Assembly: GCA_963662175.1 (NCBI GenBank) | Contig: OY759223.1 | Span: forward strand, 23,413,460-23,477,459 | Length of the DNA stretch: 64,000 bases | Direction: 5' to 3' | Origin: Aradus depressus | Lineage: Eukaryota; Arthropoda; Insecta; Hemiptera; Aradidae | In this document: piece after piece, positions 10,961 to 22,412 of the stretch | Position numbering within the stretch: position 1 is the first letter of the stretch | Layout of the letters: each line of letters opens with the position of its first letter | The notes under the pieces: generated by a model | Seen by the model: the letters and a program-made list of their open reading frames with translations, nothing else | Told to the model about the DNA's origin: nothing | Databases searched by the model: none | Program-made: the position numbers and the translations under genes

Positions 10961-11753
10961 TGTGATGTACACTACGGAACATTTTTTTTATGAATATTTT
11001 TATGAATAAAAAGTAATTTTTTTTATTATAATCTAATATCACATATATATTAGATATATATCAAGGTGTTTGAGAAACAAAACAAGAAAACATATAAAAA
11101 ACAGCTGTGAAATAGTGTTAAATGTAATGGAGTCGTGAGCTAGCTCTTAAACGGTGCATGTGGTTTTGATATTTTTAAATAAAATGAAGTTGAACAATTA
11201 GATGAAAGTTGACTGGGGTGGAATTAAAGTGTGAAGAGTTGACGGGGTCTGGTTTTTGTGGTAGAGGCGTCGAGAAGGTACAATTAATAATATATATTTT
11301 TCAATATGCCCAAACAAAAATAATAATAGTTTTTAAGTATTTAGTTAAATGATTTTGTTGCTTTGTTTTTCTTTTGCTTTGTTCAATGTTTAGTTGTTTT
11401 TATTAGAATGTGCAAATAAAACAAATAACCCAAATATTTGTCCTCTTCAAATTCTATCCTATTCATCTTCCCTGTTGTCCCAGTAGTATCATTTAAAAAA
11501 CCTTTGGATTAGAAATTAATATTATTTAAAATCATTAAAAATTGGTATCTCTTTGTGAATCCAAGTGTAAAGTTTGTTTAATTGAATTTTTTTCGTTGTA
11601 TACGTGTACTTTCTTAAAAATTGCACGTCTTAAATTATTGATTATATTTTTTTAGGGCAATTTTCGGCAAACTACTGTAGAAATCAAAATTTAAATAAAC
11701 AAAAGAGATCAAATTTCTACAGGAAATGTGGTAGCAATCAAGTTTTTATCACA
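10961..11753 (+). repeat. 3' LTR, copy 1
   Basis: 793 bp, matching the 5' LTR essentially throughout, preceded by a purine tract and followed by the target duplication ATACT. Confidence 0.92.
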
Positions 11754-11799
11754 ATACTTGAAAAAAGTATAACTCATAAAATAATTAATTTTTTTTAAT

Positions 11800-12556
11800 G
11801 CCCTTCCCCACTTCTTGAAGTCTATAGATACAATAAAAAATTTAAACTTCAACTAAAAATATTTATGTTAGAGGAAACCCTTTACACGGAAACGGAATTT
11901 TATTCTTACTGTTTAAAAAGAATAATATAATCACAATAAAGAATCGTGTTTCATATCCAAAAACATTATTTGATTATTTTTATTTTCCTCCAGTTCCTCC
12001 ACACTTTAAAGGTCAGTTGAATGTACGTCTATTGTTTTATTTATTAATTTATAATTTGTTATTTATTCATTTTTATATTTTAATTTACTAATATATATAT
12101 ATATATTTATTTATTATTATTATTTTTTTTAGTATATTGTTATAGTTACATTGTTTTCTTTTTCTTTTCTATATCTCGCACATTAGGACCTGATGAAGGG
12201 ACGTAAGAACATCCCGAAACATCGTTGGGATAAAGACACTTCCGAAGAGTTTTTTGAAGTTACCTTAAATTTTTACTAAATTGAAAAATGTGTCTATTCA
12301 TTATAAATGTATCTGCTTATTAATTTTTTTTTATACTCATATATTTTTAAATATTTATTTATTCAGTTTTTATTAATTTCATTTTACTTTTTTAATAGTT
12401 TTGTTATTACTACTAATCATACGTGTGTTAGACTCAAGTAGTTATAAATCTAATTTATAAGCTATCTTAATGTATACATTCTTTTGACGTATCCTATTAC
12501 CATGTATTGGTTTAACGGAAATAAATTTATTATTATTATTATTATATACGGTTAAA
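11800..12556 (+). mobile_element. LINE family D, 5'-truncated 3' end
   Basis: Starts inside ORF2 with coding for NALPHFLKSIDTIK, after which one base is lost compared with the open copy at 50763-50897. An AT-rich 3' UTR of about 600 bp follows, with a hairpin motif near 12190-12230, and the copy ends GGAAATAAATTTATT with a TTA microsatellite tail. The NALP...FK..L.. block is the usual end of a LINE reverse transcriptase. Confidence 0.7.
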
Positions 12557-12599
12557 TGTTACAATCTCCTGAATCATGTGTTTTTGATACCATGTGTAA

Positions 12600-13050
12600 T
12601 TCTCCACCCAATTTCCGTCCTTCCCTTCAGCAGATTTGACTGAAAATCAGTAGGTGTCGTTCTTAAAGGGTTTTGAGCATACATATATAAAATATCGTTT
12701 CGATACATTCATTCTATCGCGAGTTATCGTGTTCACACACACAACGACTCTAATTCATTTTCAGCCAAATCGACCAAAAGGGATTAGGGGAGAGGCATAA
12801 CTCAAAAACTGTATTAACTGCCGTTGTAATGAATTTATTGACAAAAAAATTTAGTATGAGGATTTAGGAGTCCCTATGTGAGTCAACTATTGATAATTAG
12901 CGCAAACGATCGACTGGTTTTGTAGTGAAAGCGAAAATTTAATTGATTAATTTGTTCTGGATTTTTTCATAATTTTCTCTTTACTTCGTATAGTTATAGA
13001 AAGTAAAACAAAATGGAAATCTGATCCGAAATGTATTTTTTTCTTTTTAA
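12600..13050. repeat. Family A, two pieces in opposite orientation
   Basis: 12600-12740 reads in one orientation (GAAAATCAGTAGGTGTCG...). From about 12750 to 12990 the sequence reads in the reverse orientation, ending GATTAATTTGTTCTGGATTT, with the end-type phrase ACTTCGTATAG nearby. Confidence 0.6.
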
Positions 13051-13575
13051 GCCATAGAAATAAGAGTCCATACGAGGATCAATACTACACTTACTAAGCT
13101 GGGCGATAAAAGTTGAATCAGCATCTTTTTATATCCAACAACCCCTAATTACAATACCCCCAGCTTGGCTCTAATCACACTAAAAGTTAATTTTTTTCTC
13201 GGGGGCTAACACCCTACTTGGAAATTAATATTCATACAAGGGGCAGGGATCCCCCATCCCTATCGAGAGCGTGTAATCTGCAAGATATTTGCCTTGGCCG
13301 TGCTCATATGGGGATAAGCCCTACCTTAGTACCCCGTTTGGGCTATTAACTATATCTCTCTCTCTCTCCTGGGGACTCTTATCGTTCTTATCAAAGGGTC
13401 TGTGTAAAAAGAGGTGGGGGGGGGGGGGGGGGGGCATTTGAAATAATTCGGGGATTCGGAAAGGATTAGGCGTGTATTGGGACCTCTTTCAGAACACCGC
13501 TTGATTATGTTTGAACAGTCCAATATCTGGGATTTTCAATACTAAACCTTAAATATCCTTTTAAAATCCTTTTTT
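13051..13575. other. No gene seen; contains a G homopolymer
   Basis: Mixed sequence with a run of about 20 G at 13415-13434 and a short TC repeat near 13352. Neither strand has a supported frame. Confidence 0.35.
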
Positions 13576-14266
13576 TTTTTTTGTCTTTTAGTTTTCCGAT
13601 ACGATGTATAGGGGAAGTTATGTAATCGGTTAAAAATTCGATGCGGGGTACTTCCAATGTAATGAATTTATCGACACGATATTTCTTATGTGTGACGAAA
13701 TGTGTGCATAAGGACAACACCGTATTTCAGCCAAATTGGCCAAAGAGAAGAAGAAATCAGGGGTTCAGATATGATATTTCATATTTAAAGTCAAAACCCA
13801 ATAAGGACATAACTTGTCAAATTTCAGTGATATCAATCTAAAAACCCTAATGACTGCCGATGTAATGAATTTATCGTCACAAAATTTAGTGTGAGAATAT
13901 AGGAGCCCTAAAGAGAAGTGTTACAGACTAAGATGGGCAGGACACTTGGCAAGGATGGGAGACCATGATGACATTACTGGAGGAAATCCACGGGACCAGA
14001 CATGTTGGGAGGCCGAAGCTACGTTGGAAGGACGGTGTTGCGCATGATGCGAGGATCCTACTTGGAGTCAGGAACTGGAGGGCAGCTGCACAGGACCGAG
14101 ACGACTGGCGAAGGCTGATCCAGGAGGCCTTGACTCAGAGATGAGTTGTTGCGCCGATGATGATGATGAAGAGAAGTGTTGAATATTAGCGCGAACGGTC
14201 AACTGGTTTTGGAGGGGAAGTGAAAAGTTAATTAATTCGTTCTGGGGAAGTATATTGTATATGATT
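13576..14266 (-). repeat. Near-complete family A copy interrupted by a LINE end
   Basis: Runs from the hairpin-like end (CGATGTATAGGGGAAGTTAT) to the other end (TTCGTTCTGGGGAAGT). Removing the 13923-14168 insertion and one 12-bp target duplication leaves about 430 bp. This is the best copy for defining both ends of family A. Confidence 0.7.
13923..14168 (+). mobile_element. LINE 3' terminal fragment with GAT tail
   Basis: Flanked by AAGAGAAGTGTT at 13911-13922 and 14169-14180. It encodes, with frameshifts, LRWAGHLARMGD and then LGVRNWRAAAQDRDDWRRL, the C-terminal signature also seen at 42303-42640 and 46974-47435. A tandem GAT tail follows GTTGCGCC. It is a severely 5'-truncated insertion into family A. 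Confidence 0.8.
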
Positions 14267-14339
14267 TACCGACGATTTTTTTTGTATTTAACTGAAGGAC
14301 ACATAGTGCCCTACGCCCTCATCCCTGTATTTCGAAGGG

Positions 14340-15066
14340 TTTTTGAGTGTTGATCACGTTAATGAGTAAGTGGCGGACAACTATGGCACGGAAACCTCTC
14401 ATCGAATGGCAGCACATCTCAGTTGACACTTAATCCGTTGGGTTTGGAGAGGTTATACCTATCGCCCTCATCTGTGGCGGGCGCGTCTTCTGATCCTCTC
14501 ACCCTGTTGGGGAAAAACCGTAGGGGTTCGCGACCATTCCTGACCTCAAGGCTTGTCAGGTGATTGCTTCCAAGCGGCATCGCCAACTGGTGTTGGCTTC
14601 ATAGTGGCTGTGGTTGCAGGCTCCAGCACGGAACGCCAGTTCTCCAGTGCGCGACGTAGTGGGTAGTAAACATTTTCTTTTATACTCCTTTTGGTAGGAT
14701 ACCAATTAAGCAAATAGGACGCTCACACTTTTTTATTGGTCGGATTTTTCCTCGGAGGGGTTTGGACGAGAGTTAAGTCAATTCCACCAACTAAAAAAAA
14801 AGAAAAAAAAAAAAAAAAAAAAAACTATCGCCCTCAACTGTAATAAAGAGTAGTTAATGTTTCCTGTGTCGCGATTTTTCTAAGATTACAAACTAAGAAT
14901 CAAATGAAGCTCAATTTCTTACCGATTACAGAGATATGTTCATTTAGAGAATTTCAGTATTGATCTCGTTAATGAATAAGTGGCGGAAACCTCTCACCGA
15001 ATGGCAGCACATCTCAGTTGACACTTAATCCGTTGGGTTTAGAGAGGTTAGACCTAACACTCTCAC
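14340..15066. repeat. Direct repeat pair of about 120 bp
   Basis: 14345-14465 and 14955-15060 share a block including GGCAGCACATCTCAGTTGAC and ACTTAATCCGTTGGGTTT. The segment between them contains a poly(A) tract near 14800 and no gene. The unit is not tRNA-like and is not classified. Confidence 0.6.
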
Positions 15067-16080
15067 CCCTGTAATATAGAGATGTGACCCAGCATTAGAC
15101 GGACAATGGTCAGGATTATTCCTCATGGACCTAAACACTAGGAGCACCAATAACTGTAAACGAGCTCCACTAACCTCCCTTATTTATGTTTTATATTAAC
15201 CCATCCTCTGGGATATTGCTCTCCCAGGTAGTCGGTTATTGGAACATTTCCATCTTGGCCAACCCCTTAATACCCGCCCAGTAATGAACACTCCGCCTAA
15301 TACCAACTAGGCATGTGCCTACTAATGTTTTTTTATTTCTCATTTATTAACGAACGATTAAGAAATTAATATTAATAATGATGATAGTTTTAACCATTTC
15401 TATTAAATGTATTTTATGAAATCTACCATGTACAGTTCGCTATTAGGTCTTAATTGATCAATCCTCTACGCTGTATAAGACGCTTTGTTTTAGTACACTT
15501 ATTGTTAGTCAATGAATAAATTGAAGAGTAACAATTTATTTTAATATTAGTTTATTCCTTAAATCCGTTTTGGTTGGCACATCTGTACACATGCTCAGTC
15601 CACGGTAAGCGATGTGATTTTACGTCTGCCGCTACTGTCGGGTATTGACAAAAGACGTAGCGCAGCTCTCTCGTTGGTCTGATCCTTCTCCAGTCCGGAT
15701 CCCTGGCTTTATCATGGAGCTGTATATCCTATGCGGTTCTCCACATTTAATTCCTGTTCCAGGTATATATTCTTGCTAATAATGTCTTGCTTCCTGGACT
15801 GCTTCTTATGAATGCCACGTCATCCTCGCGTGCCGAGACTGAGTTTCTGACTGTCTGAGTTCCTTTCTTGTTTCTCTTCGCCTGGTTTATCTATCGTTCA
15901 AGGATCTGGTTGAAAAGAGGAGAGGATAAGCAGTCTTCTGCTCCAGGCCAAACCTAATATCAAAGGGATACGGACGTTCTTCTTTTCTGTCCATAACTCT
16001 GACTCAGTACTGGAGGCTGGAAAACAGTATTCCGTAATTAATAAATGTCTTGTGGTAAATGCCATTGATTGATATATATC
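15067..16080. other. No gene seen
   Basis: Mixed-composition DNA. The short frames have no recognisable domain, and I found no terminal repeats or target duplications. Confidence 0.3.
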
Positions 16081-16410
16081 CTCAGTGTAGCTTTGATGGA
16101 TTGTGAATGCCTCACACATAAGATCACTAGCTTCCAACAAAGCACCCTGATTACAACTCTGTTGACCAGAGTATACCTGCTATCATTCTTCAAGAGGACT
16201 TTATGAGATCTGCAGTGTAGTCGCTCGACCATCGAATCTCCTTTTCAACCTCATTGACCAACCTCTTGGGTAAGTGCCAATCGACAATGGCCATCCAACC
16301 CCAGTGTAGCTTTGATGGATTGTGGATCCCTCACACTGCAGATAGACATAAGATCACTAGCTTCCAACAAAGCATGCAACCCTGATTACAACTCTTTGTG
16401 GACCAGCTTG
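16081..16410 (+). repeat. Imperfect direct duplication
   Basis: The phrases GTGTAGCTTTGATGGATTGT, CATAAGATCACTAGCTTCC and CCTGATTACAACTCT occur at about 16084-16160 and again at about 16302-16400. The spacing is about 218 bp, with small insertions in the second copy. Confidence 0.65.
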
Positions 16411-16629
16411 TCTCTAATCAGTCGGTGCTCTCTCTTCTTGCCTCTCACAGCTCCCCTATCTTATAATTAGTCTAAGACGCTTCCTTTGTCCCTGTTAGCT
16501 TTCTTTTACCAGCCAGAGATAGCTTTCTGTTAGAGCTTGTCATTCCAGTCTCCAAGAACCACCCTCTTGTCTTCCTTTACATTCAGACACATCTTATCAG
16601 AGACTTTAAACTTGAACAAAAAACAGAAT

Positions 16630-17145
16630 CCCTTTGTCTCTTCCATTTGTTGACAGCATAAAAAGTTGCACAACTGACAAATATGGCCAATAATTACTTA
16701 AATAAAAGAAGAGTTGGTTACAAACTTTATACAAGTTTCTCACAATTTCTTTTCTCAAATAATTCAGAGAATATCACTGATTACTTTTACTCCCTCTACC
16801 TATTGATCAGTGCTTTAGGGTCACAAGAAAGCTATCTCTCATTAAACTGCCATATTGAAAAACTCCGACTGCTAGCACAAATTCGTCTCCACAATAGCAA
16901 TAGAAATGTTAGGATATTACTTGGAGATATGAGTTTTGTCCTGAAAGTGTTTGCTGGCTCTGTACCTTAGATGAAAAGGACGACCTCATACACTTTTTGT
17001 TCAATTGTCCCTCCTTGTGTATCCCCAGGCAAACATTTCCCCACAATTATCTCACCAATAGACCAGCATACGATTCAGAATCAATTGTGCGTTTTTTAAA
17101 TAGTTTAAATATTAGAAAAATTAACAGTTTATCATTTTTTTTTTT
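16630..17145 (+). pseudogene. LINE ORF2 C-terminus, frameshifted
   Basis: The frame at 16683-16970 contains LSLNCHIEKLRLLAQIRLHN. A +1 frame near 16940-17140 continues CWLCTLDEKDDLIHFLFNC, giving the Cys-x2-Cys...His-x4-Cys knuckle. The order matches the minus-strand LINE at 5259-5971, so both belong to the same broad LINE group. At least one frameshift separates the two parts and the RT core is absent. Confidence 0.65.
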
Positions 17146-18106
17146 TTTTTTGGCTTGAAAATAAAGAATAATATAATTTAATTTGTTGCATTTAAGATGG
17201 ATATATATATTTTTTATTATTATTATTTATTTATTTATTCATGTTCATGTCATATCTTGTTTTATATAATTTTTGAATTGTTTCTTTCATTCTGGTTGCT
17301 TGCACTATTCATATTTAAAGAGCATGTCCATTTTTACTATTTCAATATTATTTGTATCTTTTTATTTAGTTGCTATATTGCTTATTTTATTTAGTTGCTA
17401 TATTGCTTATTTTGTACAATTCTTTATATAGATATTTTTTCTTACTATTAGAATATTTATTTTGTAAAAAAAAAAAAAAAAAACCCCAATCATTGAAATG
17501 AAGGTTGTAATCTTAAGTTAATAAATAATTTCCACATAAAAATATTGGCTTCATGGGTTCATCATGATCAATTATCTCAAAAAAATGTTGTAATGTAATT
17601 TTTGACTTGTGTCACTTTTCTATCAACGGAGCGATATTGTTACGAACTGAATAATTTATCTCTATCAGTAGGCTGTTTCATGTATTCACCAAGAATCACA
17701 ATTTTTTTAACTAAAGCAGACGTTCACACCGAGTACCGCGTCACTCAAAAAATTTTTTATAACGATTTTTTTCTGCCGTAATTTGGGAAGATATGAGGCC
17801 CTAGTGAGGTGGTATTGGGTCTTTACCAAACCCGGTCCCCATAGCGAGAGGGACCCTTAAGTCCCTATTGGTCAGCGGTGTCTGACACGGGTGTGATTTG
17901 TGACGGGGCTTCGCACTAGGTTATGTCCAGCCTATCTCTTCTGTATCCCTCACAATCCCTCCTTATTTACACCCTACTGTCACCCCATTACAACCCCTAT
18001 TCCCAGTTGGACTCCCAATTTTACAATTCGACCAAAACCTGCATTACACTTAGCTTGTATCTAAATCCTCTTTCTCATTCGAACGCCGTGGTTTCAAGAA
18101 ACATGT
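17146..18106. other. AT-rich stretch, no gene seen
   Basis: T-rich low-complexity sequence to about 17480, then mixed DNA. The 17770-18106 part is more GC-balanced, with a short proline/serine-rich frame that has no known match. Confidence 0.3.
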
Positions 18107-18268
18107 AAAAGAGGTATTCTTATTTAAAATGCGGCAGTTTTTGCCGAGTTTTTATTTTTTATCTATATATATATATATATATTAATCTAAATAAATAAAT
18201 TAATAGATTAAAAAAAAAAACTAGGCAAAAACTGCCGCATTTAAAATAAAAATACTTCTTTTATACGT
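18107..18268. repeat. Imperfect hairpin repeat of about 160 bp
   Basis: The left arm contains AAATGCGGCAGTTTTTGCC and the right arm GGCAAAAACTGCCGCATTT. The outer ends also pair (AAAGAGGTATT with AATACTTCTTTT). The loop is AT dinucleotide-rich. It is MITE- or foldback-like; no confident target duplication. Confidence 0.65.
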
Positions 18269-18293
18269 TGCTCGAAACTATATATATACACAA

Positions 18294-18424
18294 AGAGGGC
18301 GCCGGAAGCTCAGTGGTATGTGTGCTTGCTTACTGAGCTAAAGTAGCGGGTTCGAAACCCGGTCGAGGCCCTTAGTTTATTTTATATCCCAGATAAAATG
18401 TCCTTCGGATGGGACGTTAAGCCA
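18294..18424 (+). mobile_element. SINE 5'-part
   Basis: Starts GAGGGCGCCGGAAGCTCAGT, with a good B box (GGTTCGAAACC) and the start of the body to GGATGGGACGTTAAGC. The rest is missing. Confidence 0.8.
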
Positions 18425-18605
18425 TTGATGATGAGACAGTTTTTATAAAAGTATTGCTGACGAAAATAAACAAAATTGTTTCTATATCATAATCATTATC
18501 AGAATTGATGCCATTACAGTAATTAAGTGTTATCCTTTTCATGTGATGAGTATAATTTCAAAATTTTTCGTCTACATAAACTTTTTTGTACATAGTTTTT
18601 TAAGT

Positions 18606-18697
18606 TAGTTATTATGACGCATGCCCGAGCTTTAACTACAAGGTCATATCGCCTACTACCAGAGCGCTTTTTCGTCATCTGAGTCCGACTCTACTAT
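18606..18697 (-). mobile_element. SINE 3' fragment
   Basis: Minus-strand copy of the last part (ATGCCCGAGCTTTAACTACA, then ACTACCAGAGCGC). Its tail is of the ATAACTAACT type. Confidence 0.7.
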
Positions 18698-19339
18698 AAA
18701 TATTATATTTTGAAATATTTCCTACACAAATTTATTTTTCTTTATTTGAGGCGCTATTACTTTCGTCATATTGACCCTATTTCAAATCCAAGGAAGTATT
18801 AGCAATTGGGAATTAAACAACGAACTTTTTTGGTAACCAATTTTTCGATAGGACTAACCATTTTCGGGGGTTGTTCTTAGTTTTCTAAGTATTGAATACA
18901 AACCTCTCGACTACTCTATGGAAAGTACAAATTGTACACAAATCCTCAAGAATCATGCCTTGTATCTATACATACAGATGTTGCGCCATATATTCCCCGC
19001 GTAACTCGTAACGGCTAAAAATTACTGTTTTAGTAATAAAAAAAAATTAATGTACACCATTAAATCGAAAATGATAGCCCATAACTCAGATGAAACCCTG
19101 AATTTGTTTTTTTCCCCTTGATTATTCCCTCGACGTATGAATTTATACTGTTGGGGTATAAAATGAGTACAGGTGGAGTATAATTAGCGTTGAAGATAAG
19201 TTTATTGCCCTAATGAGTCCTCTAATTCAAAAAACTAATTTTATTTTACCTCTTTTTAGAGGCCCCTTCAGGTTCATCCCCATTGTTTTGTCCCACACCA
19301 TTCATTATTTTTCGAAACTCACTTTCCAGGCTCGTTTGT
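18698..19339. other. No gene seen
   Basis: Mixed AT-rich DNA without supported frames or recognised repeat family. Confidence 0.3.
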
Positions 19340-19700
19340 AATGTTTTAATTGATAAAATCCTGAAAAATATATATCAATCATGGGAAAGTTTCTTGTATT
19401 ATATTCTCTACAACTATTGCTCGAAAAGAATTTTGATTAGATCATAAACGTAAGCTGTATTTTGTAAAATGTAGTTAGGTCCCGGGGGAAAGTTGTTTCA
19501 ATTTTCGTTCGATTTCGGCCAAAATCTAATCAGACCTAAGTTAGAACACGTTACCTCTTCATTCCAAATTTCAAGTTCATAGCTACAATCGTTTTTGCTG
19601 CAGACAGCTCACAATTTTTCAATCACGCACAGACAGACATCATCGGAACTTTAGAACCTCAGGAGAGATCTTGATTTGATCGCTAAATGGCCCGACAAAT
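19340..19700 (+). repeat. Dispersed repeat family B copy
   Basis: Shares an ordered set of phrases with 44160-44925: TCTACAACT near the start, GATTAGATCATAAACG, GGCCAAAATCTAATCAGA, and CAGACAGACATCATCGGAAC. No coding potential. Confidence 0.6.
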
Positions 19701-19859
19701 GCATAACTTCGTCACTTATATATCTCAAGAATTGTTAGTAAATCGACCAAGGGGGAGATGATATTCTGAAATCTTACAGGCCTTAGTAAAATTATGACAT
19801 TAAAAGTTTGAAGTCAATATCATGGAACAAGAAAATCAGTCTTAAAGTGTTACCACATA

Positions 19860-20001
19860 ATAAAAGGCTATCATTTTTATTTTTTGGGCAGAGTTTTTTC
19901 AGACCTTAAAGGTCAGTCCAATGTACGTTATTGTTTTATTTATTCATTTATAATTTTTTATTTATTTAGACATTTTTATACATTCATTTATAATTGATTA
20001 A

Positions 20002-20074
<73 letters not shown>

Positions 20075-20500
20075 TTTCATACATTGTTATAGTTACATTG
20101 TTTTCTATATCTCGCACACTGGGACGTAAGAAGTTCCCGAAACATCGTTGGGATAAAGACACTTCCGAAGTTTTTTTTTCAAAAATAGTTATCTTAATTT
20201 TTATTATATATTTTTATTATATATATCTTAAATTGAAAAATGTGTCTACTTATTATAAACGTATCTTGTATTAATTTTTTTTTTATATACTCATATATTT
20301 TTAAGTATTTATTTATTCAGTTTTTATTAATTTCATTTTACTTTTTTTAATAGTTTTGTTATTACTACTAATCATAAGATGTGTTACACTCAAGTAGTTA
20401 TAAATCTAATTTATAAGCTATCTTATATAAAAAAATAAAAATTCTTTTGACGTATCGTATTACCATGTATTGGTTTAACGGAAATAAATTTATTATCGTC
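19860..20500 (+). mobile_element. LINE family D 3' UTR, with a TC/TA microsatellite
   Basis: Contains the family D 3' UTR phrases (AACATCGTTGGGATAAAGAC and a GGTTTAACGGAAATAAATTT-like end). A TC repeat followed by an AT repeat lies at about 20002-20071. The hairpin motif here lacks the CCTGATGAA portion seen at 12189 and 45481. Confidence 0.65.
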
Positions 20501-20504
20501 AGCA

Positions 20505-20645
20505 CGAATTAATCAATTACTTTTTCGCTATTCCTCCTAATTTATTACAGCGAAAATAGTCAAAACATATTCAGACACACATATTGAAACCTCGATCTCG
20601 AATTTTCGTACGATTATAATACTTCCTTATAAGGAAGTAAAAAAA
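20505..20645. repeat. Mixed family A and B end fragment
   Basis: Contains ACGAATTAATCAATTACTTT (family A end) and CTCGATCTCGAATTTTCGTA followed by TACTTCCTTATAAGGAAGTA, a short palindromic end that recurs near 61860 and resembles the 44900 copy. Confidence 0.45.
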
Positions 20646-21477
20646 GGAAGGTTTCAAGAACATTGGCAAGGAATGGTTAGTGGACAAATGGTCACGAAGT
20701 TCGGATGATTGAGCGTAAAGCTAATGACCGGCGTACTTGTTTGACTCCCTCCCTTATCCCATTGGGACTTTAACTCTTTAACAACACTATCTCCTACCTC
20801 CACCCTTATCGCGAAGGGAGTTAGTTTTACAAGTATTTCAGACACTTTTCAGGGACGCTAGCTTTCTAGAGGGGCTTACTCCACCACATGGTTATTTTCT
20901 GTTTACAGTTTGTCCCCTGGTGCCTTATACAGTAGGCCAAAAGATAGAAGGGACAAGGAAGGGAGGAATAGAGACAAATCGGGAGGAGGTCAAAGCTAAG
21001 CAGGAGACATCAGTAAACTTGGTGCAGGGAGAAGGGACTTCATTGGGACTTAGAGGTGACCACAACTCCTGCTTAGTGGAGGGTCTCCACAGAGCTGACC
21101 ATCCTTCCTGCTTTCCCACACTAACTGATATCCAATCTTTATATCTTCCAGTTCTCTTCCCTTCCCCCTCCTCCCCACCCCTCCTGGATTTACTTTAGTC
21201 TCCTGGGGAACCTCGGGGGTATTCTATTCTTTTCTCTATCTGGCTTACAGAAAGATAAGAAAAATATTCAAACAGAAGGTTGTTTTATTCAATTTTCGAA
21301 TATCAAATGTTTAATACTGGAGGAGTTGCCATAGGGACCGAATGGTAAAAGGAGTGTGTGAAGATGGCAGATGTAATGAGAGGGTTTTAAAGTTGATACA
21401 TACATTACACCGGCAATTATTACAGTTTTTGTGTTACATTTTTTACAGTGGAGAGTGAAGAGGTCAGTTCACATCGT
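20646..21477. other. No gene recognised
   Basis: The part around 20920-21200 is more GC-rich and open in two overlapping frames on opposite strands. No domain is seen in either and the frames are probably fortuitous. Confidence 0.3.
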
Positions 21478-22262
21478 CTTCACCCTTCGTCCGCTATCTA
21501 GGCCACATACTCGACAAACGACTAACTTGAAATCCTTACACGAGACTGAAAACACAAGAAATGAAGAGACGTTAATAAACTTTTACTAAGGCTACTAGAC
21601 AAAAGATCCAAATTAACTTTGAAATCAAAACGACTTATGTACAACTCAATAAATAAATAAAACAAGCTTATTTTTTGAAATGTTGTCTATTCCACTAAAG
21701 ATCTATCTATCTTTAGTGGAATAGACAACATTTCAAAAAATAAGCTTGTTTTATTTATTTATTACAAATTCCACAATATGTCCGCGTTCCTCAACTTAGA
21801 AGTTACAACTCAATACTCAAACCTATATGGACTTACTGACTTGAACTCTGGGGTTCTGCTAAGGTTTCCAATCCTTTCAATCCAAAGTCCTTCCTAAAAT
21901 AGCCAATGCTTCTTATTACGTCTCCAACAAAACTCTTGACACTGACCTTAACGTACCTTTTGTCACCGAAGTCGCTAAATCCAAGTATAAAAAATTATTT
22001 TCCTTTCTTAGTTCCCACAATAATCCTCTAGTCTTTGCCCTCCATTCTGCCATACTTCCCCAACGACAGCTTAAGCGTCAATGGCCTAGAGACCTCTTTA
22101 CCAGCAGCAGTGACAGTGATTAGTTACAAATGAGAGAAAATCAATGACTAGGGAGTGTCACCATTGGGTGATTTCTCCCCTCTTGACATTGCCATCATCT
22201 CTCTATTAACACATTTGCTAGTTGTATTTATTTTTATACAGTTGTTCGTAAATAAAAAAAAT
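21478..22262 (+). pseudogene. Jockey-clade LINE, end of RT to 3' UTR
   Basis: With frameshifts, the sequence encodes RYLGHILDKRLT, LDKRSKLTLKSKRLMYNSIL, KPIWTY, LELWGSAK, YVSNKTLDTDLNVPFVTEV and LKRQWPRDL before a stop at 22121. KPIWTYGL-LWG-A and YVSN-TLH-DL are hallmarks of the RT thumb and C-terminus in Jockey-clade elements. The reading is cut between MYNSI and LKPIWTY by the hairpin insertion at 21652-21803. A poly(A)-like 3' end follows near 22250. The 3' UTR is repeated on the minus strand at 53290-53490. Confidence 0.8.
21652..21803. mobile_element. Hairpin insertion H3 in the Jockey remnant
   Basis: A 152-bp insertion between direct repeats TACAACTCAATA at 21640-21651 and 21804-21815. 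It contains perfect inverted arms of 55 bp (21648-21702 and 21709-21763, the outer bases overlapping the duplication) around a 6-nt loop. An unpaired extension of 40 nt (21764-21803) follows the right arm. Arm and extension resemble 51290-51375, indicating that they belong to one element. Confidence 0.85.
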
Positions 22263-22285
22263 ATATATGTATATTATTTATTTTT

Positions 22286-22412
22286 TATCAGGGAGCGCTG
22301 GTAGCTTCTCACAGTAGAGTCAGGCTCATGTCCACCATAGTGACGAAATAGTGCTCTGGTAGTAGGCGATATGACGTCTTAGTTAAAGGCCAGACATGGG
22401 TCATTATAACTA
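22286..22412 (+). mobile_element. SINE with internal deletion
   Basis: A trace of the head (GAGCGCTGGTAGCT) is fused directly to the last third (CACAGTAGAGTCAGGCTCAT) and the 3' end GACATGGGTCATTATAACT. Confidence 0.7.

Larger units (their letters stand above)
6705..11753 (+). mobile_element. Complete LTR retrotransposon, copy 1 (no pol)
   Basis: A 5,049-bp element flanked by the 5-bp target duplication ATACT (6700-6704 and 11754-11758). It has two direct 793-bp LTRs that start TGTGAT and end ATCACA. I saw one base difference between the LTRs, which implies recent insertion. A TGG triplet 4 nt after the 5' LTR (7502) could begin a primer binding site, and a purine-rich tract (AAAAAGAAGGAAAAGGCAAA) precedes the 3' LTR. 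The interior has one long ORF (7757-8866) and about 2.1 kb without coding potential. I saw no protease, reverse transcriptase, RNase H or integrase motif. It is best read as a non-autonomous element mobilised in trans. A second copy is at 29843-34896. Confidence 0.92.
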
